From: Serinus canaria
Taxonomy: Eukaryota > Chordata > Aves > Passeriformes > Fringillidae
Direction of reading: 5' to 3'
DNA: 64,000 nt
Assembly: GCF_022539315.1 (NCBI RefSeq)
Contig: NC_066313.1
Location: 70,435,934 to 70,499,933 of the forward strand
The position numbers and the translations under genes were made by a program. Within the stretch, counting starts at the first letter, position 1. Each line of letters begins with the position of its first letter. The notes beneath the pieces were generated by a model. It did no database searches. It saw only the letters and a list, made by a program, of their open reading frames with translations, and was not told the DNA's origin. Below, one piece after another: positions 47,301-62,437 of this stretch.

Positions 47301-50300
47301 AATTTGTTGCCAAAAAAAGTCTTGCTACAGTTTCTGTTCAAGCATATGTAGGTCTTACTGCATGTCAGGGTGTGGCATCTTTAGAGCTCACCCTTACCTA
47401 TGATGATTTGGCTGAAGCCAGAAATCTCAACTGTTTTATGTAGCTTTTTAGCATTATTTCAGGCTCCATGAGACAATAGACTCCATCCTTCTGAGGATAA
47501 GTGATCTAACAAACAAAATTATTGCACTCCTCTGGTTCATGCCAAAATTGTGTTGTGACCACATCTTTCCTATCTCTTGCTTTCCTTTCCTCCACTTATG
47601 AAGAGACAGTCCATAAACAGTATCCATTAGGTATTACTGCATGAAATAAAACTACACTGAATAACTCAGTAACAGCTTGTTGGGTACCATTAGGAAATAT
47701 TTTGCTCCTTTTACAGGTTCATTTCCTGGTCTCCACAGTAAAAGCTCATTGTTTAATTTGTGTTCTGCAATTAGATGGCAGAGGATTGACTGGATCATGA
47801 CACACATTAAGTATCTCTAATAGAAATTCAGGTCAGTCAGTATGCCCTCACTTATGATTGAAAAATGTTGTCCTTCACCTTGCTTATGCCTAGGACTTTC
47901 AACTATCTTTTTTTTATTAGTTTGTGGTTTGCTGAGTAATGGTACTTAATAAAATTTCCTCTGTTGTGACTGACCAAAGACAAAACATTTCCATCCTGCA
48001 TATTAAAAAAAACCCAAAACAATTTCCTTTTTTCTGATTCAAGAAAAACTACATTGTCTTGAAATCAGACACTTCCAAACACTGTAGTAAATATTGTTCC
48101 CACACTGGTCAGTTCTTGAACTTATGGTTATGAATCTGATATCTATCAAAATATTGGCCGAGCAAAACTGAAACCAGATGCTATTTTGATAATAACAGCA
48201 ATATGTGCTAGAAGGGAAGCAATTATAGTTTCCTAACATGGCAAGTTGACCTTGGCAAGGTATCAGATGCCCATTAGGCTGCTTTATCAATCCTCTCCCT
48301 CAAGAGAATAGGGGGAGAAAACATGACAAATGGCTTATGGATCAAGATAAGGACAGGGACATTACTTCAAAATCATCATCATAATAAAAATTGACTCAAC
48401 TTGAGGAAATTATTTTAATTCATTGCCACTTCACGGTAGAGTAGGATAATGAAAGCAAATCTTAGACCACCTTCCCCCATCCCTCTCTTCTTCTCAGGCT
48501 CAACTTCCATCCCAAATTCTCTACCTTCTCCCCTCTAGCAGCAGAGGAGTGTAAGGTAGGGGTATTGCAGTCAGTTCATCTTGCTTTGTCTCTGCCTAAC
48601 CTTCTTTTCTCTCTCTTCCCTTGTACAAGCATGGAGTCCTGTCCTCCGTAAATTTTCCTAACATGGATCCTTTCCATGGGATGCAGTTCTTCACAAACTG
48701 TCTGGTTCCCTCCTCTAGGGTGGAGTCCTTCAGGAACAAATTGCCCCATCACAGGTCTCCCGCGGAGTCACAGATCCTGACAAAAAAACCTGTTCCAATG
48801 TGGGCTACTCTTCAGAGCTCCAACCCTCTATTCACCTGAATTGAGTAAGATGTGCACTAATCATTAATGACACTAATGCCTTTCATCCTGGAGTTTTCTC
48901 TGTTCTGTTTACAAGTGGTTTATGCTATGAATGAAGTGTCTAATGACATTGATTTCAACATGATTTTCCTGAAGTGATGGACCTCTTCTATAAATTATTT
49001 TTATTTTTTTTCTTATAATAAGCAATGGAATACCAGCTGAAGAAATTTAGCAGCTGTCACGTTCTTGTATTATCAAGGCTAACCAGCCTCATCATAGGGT
49101 AAAAAATGGTAGACTGTCAGTTACAGATCAGTATATTTGCAACAGCTGCTGCTGCTCTTAGACTGAAATGGCTATGCATATTTTCTTACTACTTCTTTCT
49201 AAGAGCACTGCTTCTCAAACATCTGAAATTCTATCACTTATGACAAAATTATTCCATCTTGTTTATGCATAAATAAACATTTTCTCTTTTCTTAACTTTT
49301 AGAACCTTGAGTGCTACCATGAAGAAAATTTACAGAAAAAAGGCCATCATCCAGAAAGGTGAAAATTTAATCATATTCAAGACACCTGCATGACTGATGA
49401 CTCCTGGAAGAATATGTACTAAGTTCTCAAAAAATCAAGAACTTGAGTCATCAGCAAATGTCAACAGATTCTTTTCAGTAAAGGTTGTACAAAAATATTA
49501 CCTAGGCAGTATTTTTTTCAAAATGTGTTAATGTTAGGAGTTTCTCACTTACCATTTCTAAATGATTTTTTCTTTCTCCTTATTTCTCTACCCATAACAT
49601 CTTGATTAACACTTCTAACGAAGGGCTTTCCTTGATTAAGAAAAAACTTAGAAGTATTTTTTTTTTCAAAAACCAAAGTCTATAATCATAATTTGTCATA
49701 ACAGTACCTTTTTTGATACTACAAGGTCATAGAAGACCATTAATTCTAGTGGCTGGCTAAGCTACAGAGAAATATGCAACAGGCTTATCTCATTGGAATG
49801 GGCATTTTGGATAAAACTCCATCTGGCATATGGTCCCAGCAATTCCCAGCTGGTGCATGATCCATTGCACAGTCTACAGCAGCCCCCTGTGGGTTAGCAC
49901 TGGGCAACGTATCAAAAAGTTGCTTCTGGCTTTCTAACAGACACTCAACTGCTGAAATTCTCCTCATCAGAGGCTGTATGAGTAAGACTCAAAAAGTTCA
50001 GCATTAATGAGGCAAAAATGTAGTGGTAGCAAAGACACAAAATTATTCTTGCTGTCCAGCTGGGAAATTAGACTGATTCTTTCTGATCCGAAATTAGATT
50101 GATTCTTAAGAATTAAGGGTGGCAATGGAAAGTTATTCAGGGGCTTAGTGGCACAAACACTAACCTCATTCTTTGTCACAGCTTTCTCCTTAACACCTTG
50201 CTTGGATGAAGAATTTCCACCCACCCATGTTGATTTATGTCTTCATGTACTTAATGGGAAGTAAAACAAAAGGATTTTTTTACCGTTATTGCAAAATATC

Positions 50301-53300
50301 TGCATCATATGGCAAACAAAAGAACCTTCTTCAAAAACTTTTACTAGTCAAAATGGAAGTAGTAAAATCCCAAACATGAAGATGTAATTAGGTATGTTAA
50401 AGTAGTTCATGTCTCTTTCAGTTTGAAGAAAAATATAGCACTTTATGAATACAGACATCTGCCGTGGGAATTTTAATTGATTTTTATATGTGTTTGAATG
50501 ATTATAATGCATCTCACACTTTTTCTTTCATTAGAAAAGTAAAATTGAGGCCCTATGCCTGACAGAATTCTCTCTTTCTGTCTATTTCTAAAACTATAGT
50601 AATCAAAAGAGGGAAAATAAGCTCCTTGTGTTTGTCTCAATTAAAAATTTGGGCCCACAAAATATAAACATGAATTTATGGCCCACTGAAATGTTAATTT
50701 TTTTAATTTGTTGTAATTGCTAACTTCAGAATAGAAGACGTCTATCTGTGAATGGAGTTTTTTTCAATGAAAAATACTAGGACATTAAAACCTAAAAACC
50801 TCTTCTTCCTGGAATGCAAATTCAGAAGAGAACCATTTGACAATCTTTATAGTTGAAAAATTTTTTACTGAAACAAAGCTATAAATTTTTCATTAATATC
50901 AATTACATTTATTATTTTATTAATTATTGCTATCTGATAAGATTGACTTAGGGAATTGTCTGGATGCATAAGACAGAGCAAATTTTATAATTGACAATAA
51001 TGAACTTTTATTGTTAAATTTGTGGGTATAGAACACTGCAAGTAGCTGAGTATACATGGCATTCTACACTAAAAATATTTCACATGAAGGCAAAATAAGA
51101 ATGAAATAAGAGTTTTCCATAAAATATCAACAATACTTCTCACAGATCCATCTGTATGTTTTTATTATATACCTCAGAATTAAATATAGGAAATGGAATC
51201 AATTTTTTTTTGAGGGGTTGAGATGGCTGGAGCAACAAAGGCAAGAACTTATGATGCCCTGTTTAAAAGATTCTCCAATGGACGGTTGCTGTTGATTTCT
51301 GTTGATTTTTTAAGTTTTTATGTTACATTGTAATATTCCCTTTTAATATTTTGGATAGACTGCATGTGTTATTTTCCATCAAGTTGCATACAGATCTAAA
51401 AATGTCATAGATTTAAAGAAGAAATTTGATTTCAGTTACTGATAAATGCCCAGTCCAAATTTAGTATCTACAGTTCTGTCCTCTACTGCCATGAAGAACA
51501 CAGCCCATCCCACTCACCTTGCCATACTTTATCCCCACTTTTGTTCACCCATCTACAAGCCAGCCATATTTTTCCATCTATTCAAAATTGTAAACCAAAT
51601 GCTGCCTGAGCTAATAAAAATATAAAGCCTGGCAAGTGTTTTCCATGCTAATTTAAACCCAGCACGTGTCTAGTTAGCCCACTACATTTAAACCTAGAGA
51701 AGGGAACTGCAAAAAACAAGGACTATCCCTGCTCTGACTTCAAAAGACAGCTGTGTAAGACTGAACTACACCAGTAACAGAGACTTACTCACATCTCTGT
51801 CAGTGGATGTTAATATCAAATATTTCAAGAACTTTTTTTTCCCCTTCATAACTTGAAAATGTATACATGTTCTGACTAATTTTAAAAGGATTCCGAAAGT
51901 TGCTTAGTTGTAATGGGAAGCTGTTATTTTTTAAAATAAACCCAGATTTAACTTACACACAAAACATCTACAACATTTGTTTTGCTATTAGATATTATTG
52001 ATAGTATCAGGATAACACTGTAGAAGTGTAAACTTGTCAAAATTGAAGCCACATGAAGTCTCCACAAGCAATCTGGCACCAACTCTTCATCTCTGCAGGG
52101 AAAAAAACCCTTTGTTATCATCCATTTCTAACTCCTTGTTCTGCCACAGAACAGCTTGATTTTTTCTAAGCTGTGATCTTGCTTTTCCTCCTGATGTGAG
52201 AACAAACCCTCATGCAGGCACAGTGGGTTCTGGTGTGTCCCACCTGGTGGGACAGGAGGTTGCTGGAAGGGTGAGCTGGAGGGTGCTGGGAGCAGCTGTA
52301 GCGAGGCATCCAGAGACACACTTCACATACCTCTGTACTCAGCCTCGGGATGCACAGCTTCTCTCAAGTGACCCTAGGACTAGTCACACTATTTTACTAC
52401 TCCTGATGAAAGCCAACTAATTTTTAACATTGTTTTACTCCTTTTTTGCAATATTCTAATTACCACACACTGTTAATACTGACTGAAAGAGAAAGAAACA
52501 AAAGAAAGAAACAAAAACTACTTGGACAGAAAATTATTGTCACACTTCTACTTAGCAAATTAGAAGACTTTGTATAAAATGAAATTTAGTTTTGTAAATT
52601 TTTTTGAGAAGCAACTTTTTCATCTGCAGAAAAGAATTTAATTTCTTCTTATACCCATCCAATATGCAATTTTAAGATTTCTGTTTATGTCAACAAGCCT
52701 TGAAAACCAATTTCTTTGTCTTAGATTTTTTTCATTGCCATTAAAGCCTGCACATACTTCCTGAAGTTAGATTCACTGTGGGTGTAAGTGACAGACTGTA
52801 TTTCTAACCAAACTCATTCCCACTGGAAAAAAAAATGCTTTTCATTATCTGAGGACTACTTTGCAACCTATCATAGCATCCTTAGACTCTAGTAGTTTGT
52901 TTCTCTAGTAGTTTAGCTATGTCTGGCTATATTTTCAAAAAAAAAATCACATAGTTTGTTTTCTCTCAGTCTGATATTCATGTAGAGAATGAAATTTGGT
53001 TTTAAATTCACTTCTGGTTTTGGACAGTTTTAAATTGCCTATTCAGAAAAACCACTCTTATTCACAGGTTATGTCATTTTCAAGCTGTATCTTATAAGGT
53101 TATCCTATCCCTCCACAATCATAGTCAAAGTACTTAGATTATTTGATGAAAAAGCTCTCATGTCTGTACTCCAGAGGTAACCATTTGTTTTCAAAACGAG
53201 GCTTAGTAGTTGAAACTCTTATGCAGAGTATTGAAGAAATCTAGACAAATCCATGTGAAGTATTACTTTTTATGTGTTACATTCAGAACAGCAGGGGATT

Positions 53301-54474
53301 ATATCTTGTCATTCTACCATTTTAAGAATTACTGAACACTACTGCCCTTCACTTATTTACTGATACAATTCAGAAAAACTGCAATTTGCATGCAAAGAGA
53401 GTTTGTATGACTTAATTATCCACCTAGGTGAATAAACTAGGAAGATATTTCCTGGTTTAAATATTGTGATTCTGGATTATAGGTATTTTATTTGAATGGA
53501 AAAAATTATCCAAGTTCTCAGTATGATAGTCAGGGATGATTTAGTAATCACAGAACTTTTATACATTAGTCCCTTTTTACTTTGAGAGCTAAGTAAATTT
53601 TAGTCAACACGAAATGGCAATCTGTAATGCAAAATGCTTCCAGCTTGCTTATATGAACATTAGTCTTCAAAACTTCTTCAAAAAAAAGAAAAAACTAAGT
53701 TAATTAGCTCCTTACAATTAGTCTAAGTTAAAATACTGAAATATAGGTAATTTCTTGTATTTTCTCATTTTATTCCATAACAACAAGTGTAGATGGATGA
53801 AAAATTATTTGTTTTGCTTCAAACATTTGGAAACTCTAAAATAAATAGGACAGATGTAACTAAATTAAACTGCTCATTTCAGATCGAATATCTCACTATT
53901 TTAGTTATAATTTCAGTTCAAAAATCAACTCCTTTTTGTCTCCTTGTTGCCTGCTTGCTATTTGTGGTGAACACAATTGCTCCAAGTGGGAAATAATGAA
54001 TTAAAAGCACTGAACCTAAAAGAAACAAAATGGAAATTCATATCTCAAAAAAAGGCCCTTCTTATACCCAATACTTATCTGTATAAAAAATTGCTGTCTG
54101 CTTTTTTCTCTTTGAGAAGTGGTCAGTTTATAGACAACAAAGGCACTCAGTGCAGAAGAAGGACTTGAAAATAAAAGTTTTGTGTTGTTTCACTGGCTAA
54201 AATATTAAGCAGATACCTGAATTATGGGTTTATGCTTATTGGCTTTTCTTGCATATGATATTACATAGCTATCAGTTACAGTAATAATTTTAGAAGACAC
54301 TTTTTGCTTGATGAAATGTGTCTGTTTCTGATGAAAGTACTTTATAAGTGTTTTAGGTTGAAGTTGTCTCACTGTATCAAAGTTCCATCATTGCAATTTT
54401 TGGTTATATATGCAATATGTAATTACATATGACAGATGTTTCCAGCCCCTAACATCTACATAGTTGTTCATTGG
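47301..54474. other. Unique AT-rich DNA, no gene recognised
   Basis: A GC-richer patch lies at about 52190-52330 with a short inverted repeat (GTCCCACC...GGTGGGAC). Its plus and minus frames of 60-75 codons show no domain. 48480-48840 is pyrimidine-rich and open for 72 codons without motif. A purine-rich GAAA tract lies near 52485-52520. No other content was recognised. Confidence 0.55.
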
Positions 54475-54685
54475 TGTCACTCCAGTGTGCCCATGCCTTT
54501 CTTATACAGGGAAGTCCAGACCTGCACAACGTACTCCAGATCTGGCCTCAGCAGTGCTGATTAAAGCAGAAAATGCACTCTCCTCAAACTCCTGACATTG
54601 CATCCCAGTCTAGGTTTGCATTTCTTTGCCCTTAATGAGTATTGCTCATTTATCTTCACTTCATTGACCACCAGGGCTCTTCTGA
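54475..54685 (-). mobile_element. CR1 LINE fragment, antisense
   Basis: The plus strand shows reverse-complement CR1: CAGACCTGCACAACGTACTCC, AGATCTGGCCTCAGCAGTGC, then a degraded stretch ending CATTGACCACCAGGGCTC. It is old and truncated at both ends. Confidence 0.7.
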
Positions 54686-57600
54686 GAGAAAAAAAAATAT
54701 TTCAGGATAAAAGAGACAGTGAACGAAAAGTAGAAGAGAAAGTGTTAGTGTGTTACCCAGCAGTAAAATGGAAAATGTTTTTAAAATATTTTAAATCTGG
54801 CAATATGGGATAGGACTTGTATTTTAAGATCTTATTTATACATTAAGATATGAAAAATGGAGGAGACTCAATTTTCGAAAATGCAAGTCATAATCATAAT
54901 AGAAAGAGACTGTGAAAATAGTAATTGGTATTTTGATACCAGGAATAAAACCCACAAGACTTACAACACAGTGCAAAGGGTTGTACTCGAGACAGAGCTA
55001 CTGTGTGTGGAAGCCAGACCAACAGCCAGTGATCAGACATGGGAGAGCTGGAAAGAGTTTCTTATTTCCCCTCAGTCTGTAGTGCTGACCACAGCTGGGC
55101 CAAAGGATCAGGCTCTTGGCCTGGTGTGAGTGCACATTCTTTACATATGGTTTCAGTGTTCCTTGAAATAGGAACCTTAGAATATAAATTTGAGGGAAAA
55201 TTAACCTTATGGTCTGTTTTGAAAAATAATGAAATGAATAAGTCTGTACTGCATTTGACTGGCTTGACATTGAAGAGTTTTGGAAATTTTGTAACTGGCA
55301 TTGCCTCCCTTCAGCACCCTTCATGTCCTGGATCCACAGATGCATATTGGCATGTGACATTTACCCATATGACTTACTTTATACTGTGTTCTAGTAAACA
55401 AAAAAAGCTAAAAAAAAAGAAAAAAAAACCAAACCAATCAAACTAAAAAAAAAAAAAATCAAAACCCAAAATACCAGAAACACACACACACAAAAATTTG
55501 AAATGAGAAAGAATACTTCTCAGTAGTTAGTCAGTGAAAGTATCCTAATATGGTTCTGAACAATTCTGTGAAACCACCAAAACTCCCCACAAGTCTGCTT
55601 TTTTGAAGAATTTTTCCTTAAAATGAAGGTGATCTGAAGATAGGAATCATGTTTAAGCAGTGTAGGAGCACTCTTGGAGGCCAAAAATGATCCAGAGACA
55701 AAAATTAAATAGTATGGACACCATCAATCTGCCTCAGAAAGTTGTATCCCTTTTGGGGTAAGAGAAATCATGTTTACAGACACGAGTTCATGCCACTTGC
55801 CCTCAGAGCCTAAGAGAGTTGTTACCTATCCTTTATGTAACATCTCAGACACTTTCAACATTCACCTTTCCAGAGAGCTAAACCATTGTCTTCTATCTGT
55901 ATCATGTGATACTTGGAAGAAATGCTTGGCATTCACAGACAGTTGGAGTCTCTGGGTTCATGTGAATAGCATAGAGAGGTGGTATCAAAGCTTTCCAAGT
56001 CTGAGAATCAACACTGCTATCTTTATCGTGTAGTTTTTGTATTGATTTCTGCTTCTACAGACAGAGTCCATGCTTTGCAATTCAGAGATTAGAGGATGAA
56101 AGAAGCCCTTCTGGCAGTGATGCAGACAAAAATTGCATATGAGTTGGGGATCTCATAAGTTTTATGGAAAATTATCTCATATCTCTTTCTTTAGAGAAAC
56201 TATTCTCATGAAGTTTGGAAGGTCTGTTACTTAGATTCTTGGACCAGACATTATGTTCCTGGTAACCATATCAGTATTGAAGACAATAACTTGTCATGAA
56301 GTGAACAGTTTTTCAAGGTGTTGTAACACCATATGTAGCCTCACAAAAAGGAAGGGATAATTTCATATGAATGATTCAGACATCATTGAATCAGGAATAA
56401 AATTTCTGGACATGTCATATTTATTCCAGTGATATTTCCAAGCACATTGTTATGTTTCAGAAATTGTAGACAAAATATTATCAACCTTAACTTCAGCACA
56501 AGAACTCTTAAGTGCTCCTGAGGAATACTACCTACATTTTCACTGAATGATCAGCAAGTGCTTTTATTTAGTATTTTAAAGTGATAAAAATTTCACTCTG
56601 TGAGTGCTTCTATATTCTGCTCCAGGTGCAATGTACCATAATTCCCTGGGGTACACAGGGTACATTTAATCCACAGCACTTTTATCCTGCTTGATTTCAA
56701 CAGCTTTACACTGATATTCCCCTGAAGCATTTATTTTGTTTGCTTGCTCCTGAGCCTTGCAGATACTGTAGCAGGTGCATCTCATAAGGCCATTACACTT
56801 GAGAGATAACCATACAAAAATCCAGGATACACTAACTGTAGTTTTGCAGCGAGAAATAGAGGTTAGCACTTCTCTGAAGTGATCTTTCATCATCATCAAA
56901 CAAAAAAGGTTCTTCTTGACAGAAAGCTTTCTGATAGACAGCTGTAGCCCTTCTGCCAATCTTCCCAAGATTTTTGGGCTAAATTTATTTTTGTCTGCAT
57001 TTAGTATTAGCAGCATCTGTCAAGAAACACCACAGCAGTTCAGTGGGCATAAAAAGACAAAATAATTTCCAAAGCACTGTTGAATTCACAAACACTTCAT
57101 TTTTATAGTCGCATTAAGAAAGAGACAACGAGTATTTTGAAAGGGCAGAGATTTTCCTGAGATATTTATTGCTATAGAAAGCAATGTCATCTGTTTTTGT
57201 GCTTGCAAAGTGGGAGGGAGATGGTCATACCAAAGGGAAAAAAACTAAAACGTTCTTGCAACATCAAGAATGTCCCATTTGATGCATCTGGGCAGGTTTG
57301 TCAAAGGAGTACACAAGAACTTTATGAGTGAACAGTTGGTTACATATTCTTTTCAATACTTTGTCAGATCACTTGGGACTGGTTTACCTTTGTTAGTGTA
57401 AATGTCCTTGCTTATTCATTACTAAATGGAGGCATCATAACAAGTGACACTGTGGCTATAAACAATTTCATGAAAGTGCCAAACCTCTATAGATTTCAGA
57501 ATGAAGGAGATTGTCTTCTGGAAGTTTAGATTTCCTTATTTATTTTAAAAAGCAGAAGTCTCATCAGTGTAATAACTTGTTGAAGTATTTTCAAAAAAAC

Positions 57601-60600
57601 AGAACTAAAACTACATAATATTTTGTATATCTTTTTATATTTATTTGATTGCTAGTTCAACCTTTGCTTGCAATTCATTCTACAGTATTTCTTAGAAATA
57701 ATTCCTGATATGTAGGAAAAATATTTACAAAATTGCTTAGAAACTAAATACAAATTATTATCATATTTTTGTTATACTATTTGGGGTGTTTATTAAGTAT
57801 TGTATGCTTATTTTATATATACTGTAATATTAGGTCTTATGTCTGTAGATGAAAGAGATACCTGTAGTAACTGTTTTAAATGAATCACAAAATGACAATT
57901 CCTTAACTGAATACTGGACATTTCACAAGTCAACTGCTATTTTCTACCTAAAATAAATAAAGCCAAATAAAATATTTACATTACATACTTATTAATTTCT
58001 TGCTGCTTTTCTGTAGTAGTAATGACTGTAAAAATTTAATCAAAAAAAAGTGTTTGATAATGAAACATAGAGATGTTATACACTCTGACAAATATCACAT
58101 ATATTTATCAATCTTATTTAATTGCTTTATGCAGTTTTGGCTTAGAATAAAGTATCTCATACATGCAGTGTCTTTTACTAATATATAATAAAGAAATGAG
58201 ACCGCAAAGAGCTTGAAAAACCACAAAACTTTCTGGCAAGTGTACAGGCACTTACTGGGAAGAGGAGAACAGTATACAGAAATACATTGACAATTTTATT
58301 CTACATTTTCAAGCACCCCACAAATAATAGGCTTTGAAATGAAAAAATGAAATCCTCTAAACAGTAATGTAAAAACACAGCATGCATCCATACTCAAAGT
58401 GAACCAAAAAAATTCAGTTCATCTATCTCCACTTGAGTGTATCCCCATTTTTCTGCCTTTTTTTTTTGGAGAGAGCTAATGATCACTCCTGTTTCCTTTC
58501 AAATACCTTCAAAAATTATAAGTCTTTCAACTATCTCCACAATCATTCCATGTATCCTGTATTTAACTTCTTGGTGATTAAATAACTCTAGACACATATT
58601 TAATCAGAAGAGTTGTATAACATATGTAGAGTAAGGCACCTTCCTGCCAAGGACAGCTGTTAGGAAAGAGACAATATCATCTGCAGCATCAAAGAAATAT
58701 TAAGACTTCAGTCCATCTCACATTGCATTTTTGATAACACTTGTGTATTTAAAAACTTATAGGGTTTGTAACTGTAACATGCAACAGGTTTGCCATCATG
58801 TACTGCAAAACTTTCCTTAAAAGGAGAAAAAGCAAACCAGTTATGTTTGTGGCTGACCTTTACAGGATGGTGCGCTACAGTCCAGTTTACTCAGTCACCT
58901 GCAACAAGGTCTACCCTTAGCATAAACTTAATAGCCAATGGTACCCCTCATCACTGAAATACCATCTTTCTTCCAAGTTAATAAAGGATAAACAAAAGCT
59001 CTATGTCTTAATATTTTAATTTTTCCCCCCACAAAGAGCTGCTTAGAATTTTATAGTCATCGCAGTGATCTGCTCATTTCCTCATTGCATGTGGAAACAG
59101 CGAAGGGAGACAACTGAGGAAATATAGAAAACATAGTTAGATTAGGCTTGTGAAATCTGGAGGAATCTATTAAAGTTCTCCTATCTAATAGAGATCCAGG
59201 ATAACTTCGGTTGCCCTATGAATCCACACTGGACATCAGAGGACGGGTAAAAGAACTGATTCTAGAACAGCTTTCTCAAGTGTGGGTGCTAGATTCAGTA
59301 TTATATAAGTCAGCATTTGATGCTAAAAAAATCTGAATGTCCTGCCTAGCCTTCACTTGTCACTCCCTCTGCTGAGTGCCTTGACTATTCTTTCTTCCCT
59401 ATGCCATCTCTACTAGACCTATGTGTGTGTCTTGGGTATTCTAAGGCATTGTATATGGCAGTAGAATATTTAAAACCTTCTTGCATGTAAACATTTAAGC
59501 TTTGGCCAGTTTAGTTTTGAACCCCTAAAATTTTGAAGGTAGACTATATATAGGGGAAAAAAAAAGTCATATCCTAAGGGATTATAACAATTTATGGGTG
59601 TAGTGAACAAAGGAGGGATAGTTAAATATTTTAACAGCTTAAAGTTTCTTCTGAAGCAACTCCTAGGTTGATGGCCAAGGCAGACCTTGTTAGTTCATAC
59701 TTATGGGTCAGTGAAAGAATCAAGCTGAACAATCTGGAAAATTAAATATCTTTCACAACATAAAAAAAAAAAAATACAAAACAACAAAGTGTTCTCTGAT
59801 TGTGCGGACAGAACTCAAAGTTCAGTCTTTCCTAGCTCTGGAAGGCATTCATGGAAATTGTGTTCCCCAGTAAAATCTATAAGTATTTACGGAGAATGGG
59901 AACGTGTGTGTGATTTAAGAAAATGCTTCATTAAATGGGCAAACATGGAATGATACAGATGGAAAATTTCAGGCATATTTCTATCTATTAAGCTTGTAGA
60001 GAAGATATGGAAACTTTGCTGTACTGGATTGTGGAATGTTTTAGTGGCACACACAAATGCTTCAAAACCTGTTTGGTATCCCATATGAACATCTCTAATG
60101 TTTTCTATTCAATAAATTTTCTTGGTCTTCACTTAAACTGCAAACAGGAAATTACCCCCAAACTCCAAGGATTTTCATATTCACTTTAATGCGTTATTGT
60201 GGAATTTTGTACATCCCTAACTGGTTGGCTTTCATTGCCATGAATATTCATGCAAAGATTGAGAGTAATTTGTTGTTTATTTTCTGCAATCATGTTGAAT
60301 GCTTTCTAAGCATTAAAATGTGATATACTTCTGCTGCTCTAGTAATAACATAGAGCCTTTAGTACAGCATTAAGCTAATTTAACTTTTAGTGTCCCTAAT
60401 GAAATGAAACACATAAGTGGCTATTCTCCTCTTTGGATGGTAACTGGAACTCCCCATAAGGGCAGGGTGCACAGGCATCCCATCTCATTTCACATGCTGC
60501 AGTTTAAGGACCTCCTACATGATTTCTGGCAAACAGAAACACTTAGATGCAAATAGCAATATATCATAGCAGTGTCATACTGGAGTTTGGTTAACTAAAC

Positions 60601-61975
60601 TCTGCAGGTGTGAAAAAGATAACAGCATACAGGAAATAATTTTGTCACATAATTTACAATGGAATGAGGTATAGCTTCCTATCCTGCCTTTCTGTTCTTC
60701 ATGTTTTTGCCTTAAGTACCTCATAGAGATGTATGAAAATATTCAGTATGTTTGATATGACTTCAAGAGGCTAAAAATGATGACGTGGAAGACATATAAA
60801 CTTCCAGATTTACAGCTGGAAGTTCAGGAGAATAACCACTGAAATATCAAAGAGCACCAGAAATTCAGCTTTAGATAAAAGAATAAATATACAATTCTTG
60901 AACAAATAAATCTTGTATTCCAACCTCAAAAGAAAATATTTACTGCAAATAACTTAGTCCATGTAATTCCAGTATAGATGATAGTTACAAATATACTCTT
61001 CTGTTGGAAGAACTCTTAATTGTGGGATGAAATTTCCTAGTGTATTAAAGTAAGGATCAGTGAAAACCCAGATCTGATAATCTGCAGAATATAGATTGTT
61101 GTAAGTCAGCTATGTTCAAAAAGCTTAATTCTAACAATTTCTGCAACTTTCAGTTTAATTCTTAGTTCAATCATTAAGAAGCTAAAAGTTCAATTCACTT
61201 GCTTCAAAATATGCACTTGAGCAGTTATAGTGCAGTCATTCTGTCCAGCCTCCAGCTGATGTTCTGTTAATTTCTGTATGAATATCATATTAGTGTGAGG
61301 AGAGCTGCTTCAACTTCCTTATGGTGTCTCAGCTATGGGTAAAAAACTATGCAAAATTAGTGGATCAAGAGCCATCACATAAAAGAAAAAGTGACTCTAT
61401 AGACAAATGGTTCTGGCATTCTCTTAAAAACACAGAAGGTCCTTGATCTTGTTTTTTCCTTTTATAAGTTTTTCATTTCTTAAAACAATGTAGTAAAAAA
61501 AAATAAGCAGTCTTTAGATCAGAGAATAGAATTCCCATTTCCATAGCCAAGTGAGTTATACTGTCCCCAACTTCATGAATTTCACATTTCGTGCTGATTG
61601 GTAGCCTAATTTGGACTAAAAGCATTCTAATACTTATTAATTTATTTTCCTCCTGTGTTAATTTTTGCATTTAAATTAATCAGTCAGTAAACAACATTTT
61701 ATGAGTCAGTTTTTTGTAAGACTATTTATGCACATATGCTAAGTAGCAAAAATGTAACTATCTAGAAAGCAGTTTCCTGTTTCTTTGGTCTGGAATCACA
61801 CTTATGCTTGCTGTTCATCTAGCCCTGCAACTCACAGCACCTGCATGGTCACCTAACACTAAAAAAATTATAAATTAGACATCTTTCTGAGTCAACCAAC
61901 AGAAAGATGGCAAGAATGACCGTTGAAAGAAATATTTGGTTCAAATTTCTTCAAAAATGGAAGAATACAGATTTC
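54686..61975. other. Unique AT-rich DNA, no gene recognised
   Basis: A-rich low complexity at 55395-55495 includes a short CA run. The plus and minus frames around 55000-55450 (135 and 120 codons) overlap each other and have no recognisable domain. Nothing else could be supported. Confidence 0.55.
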
Positions 61976-62437
61976 AAATTGTGCTGAGTCTGTCTTGGAT
62001 GGAGTTAACTTTCCTTATACCAACGTGCATGAGATTATGTTTCAGATTTGTGACTGAAGTTATGATAACACACCAATGTTTTGTTATTATAATTAATATT
62101 AATAATATGTGGGACAGTGCTTTCATACCAGCAGTTTCTCACACTGCCCCCTTCCAGAAGGGTAATCCATGCCATATAAAATCATTAGCAGAAAAAAGGG
62201 TGGAAAGTGTTTGTCTTCCAAGTTAGCTGTTGATCAGAGACTGGTTAGGTATCAGCCTGCTTGTGGGAGACAGTGATTGATTACATTTGCATAATTGCTT
62301 TTTCCCTCCCCCCCACCCTTTCTTTCATTTCTTGAATTGTCTTTATCTCAACTCATGAGTTTTCTCTTTGTTACTCTTTTTATTGTCCCCTTCATCCCGC
62401 TGTGGGCAGGGGAATGAGCAAGCGCCTGTGTGGGTAC
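61976..62437 (+). mobile_element. Avian ERVL-type LTR, partial and diverged
   Basis: The plus strand carries landmarks of the abundant bird ERVL LTRs in order: GTGCTGAGTCTGTCTTGGAT, GGAGTTAACTTTCCTTATA, GATAACACACCAATGTTTTG, a middle AT-rich part, then TATCTCAACTCATGAGTTTTC and CCTTCATCCCGCTGTGGGCA with GGAATGAGCAAGCGCCTGTG. It stops before the usual 3' terminus. I could not find a target duplication, and no internal ERVL sequence is nearby, so it is a decayed solo or truncated LTR. Confidence 0.75.

Noticed and set aside
55039..55446. 135-codon plus-strand frame overlapping a 120-codon minus-strand frame
   Set aside because: The two overlap fully, neither has a domain, and the plus frame ends in an A-rich tract.
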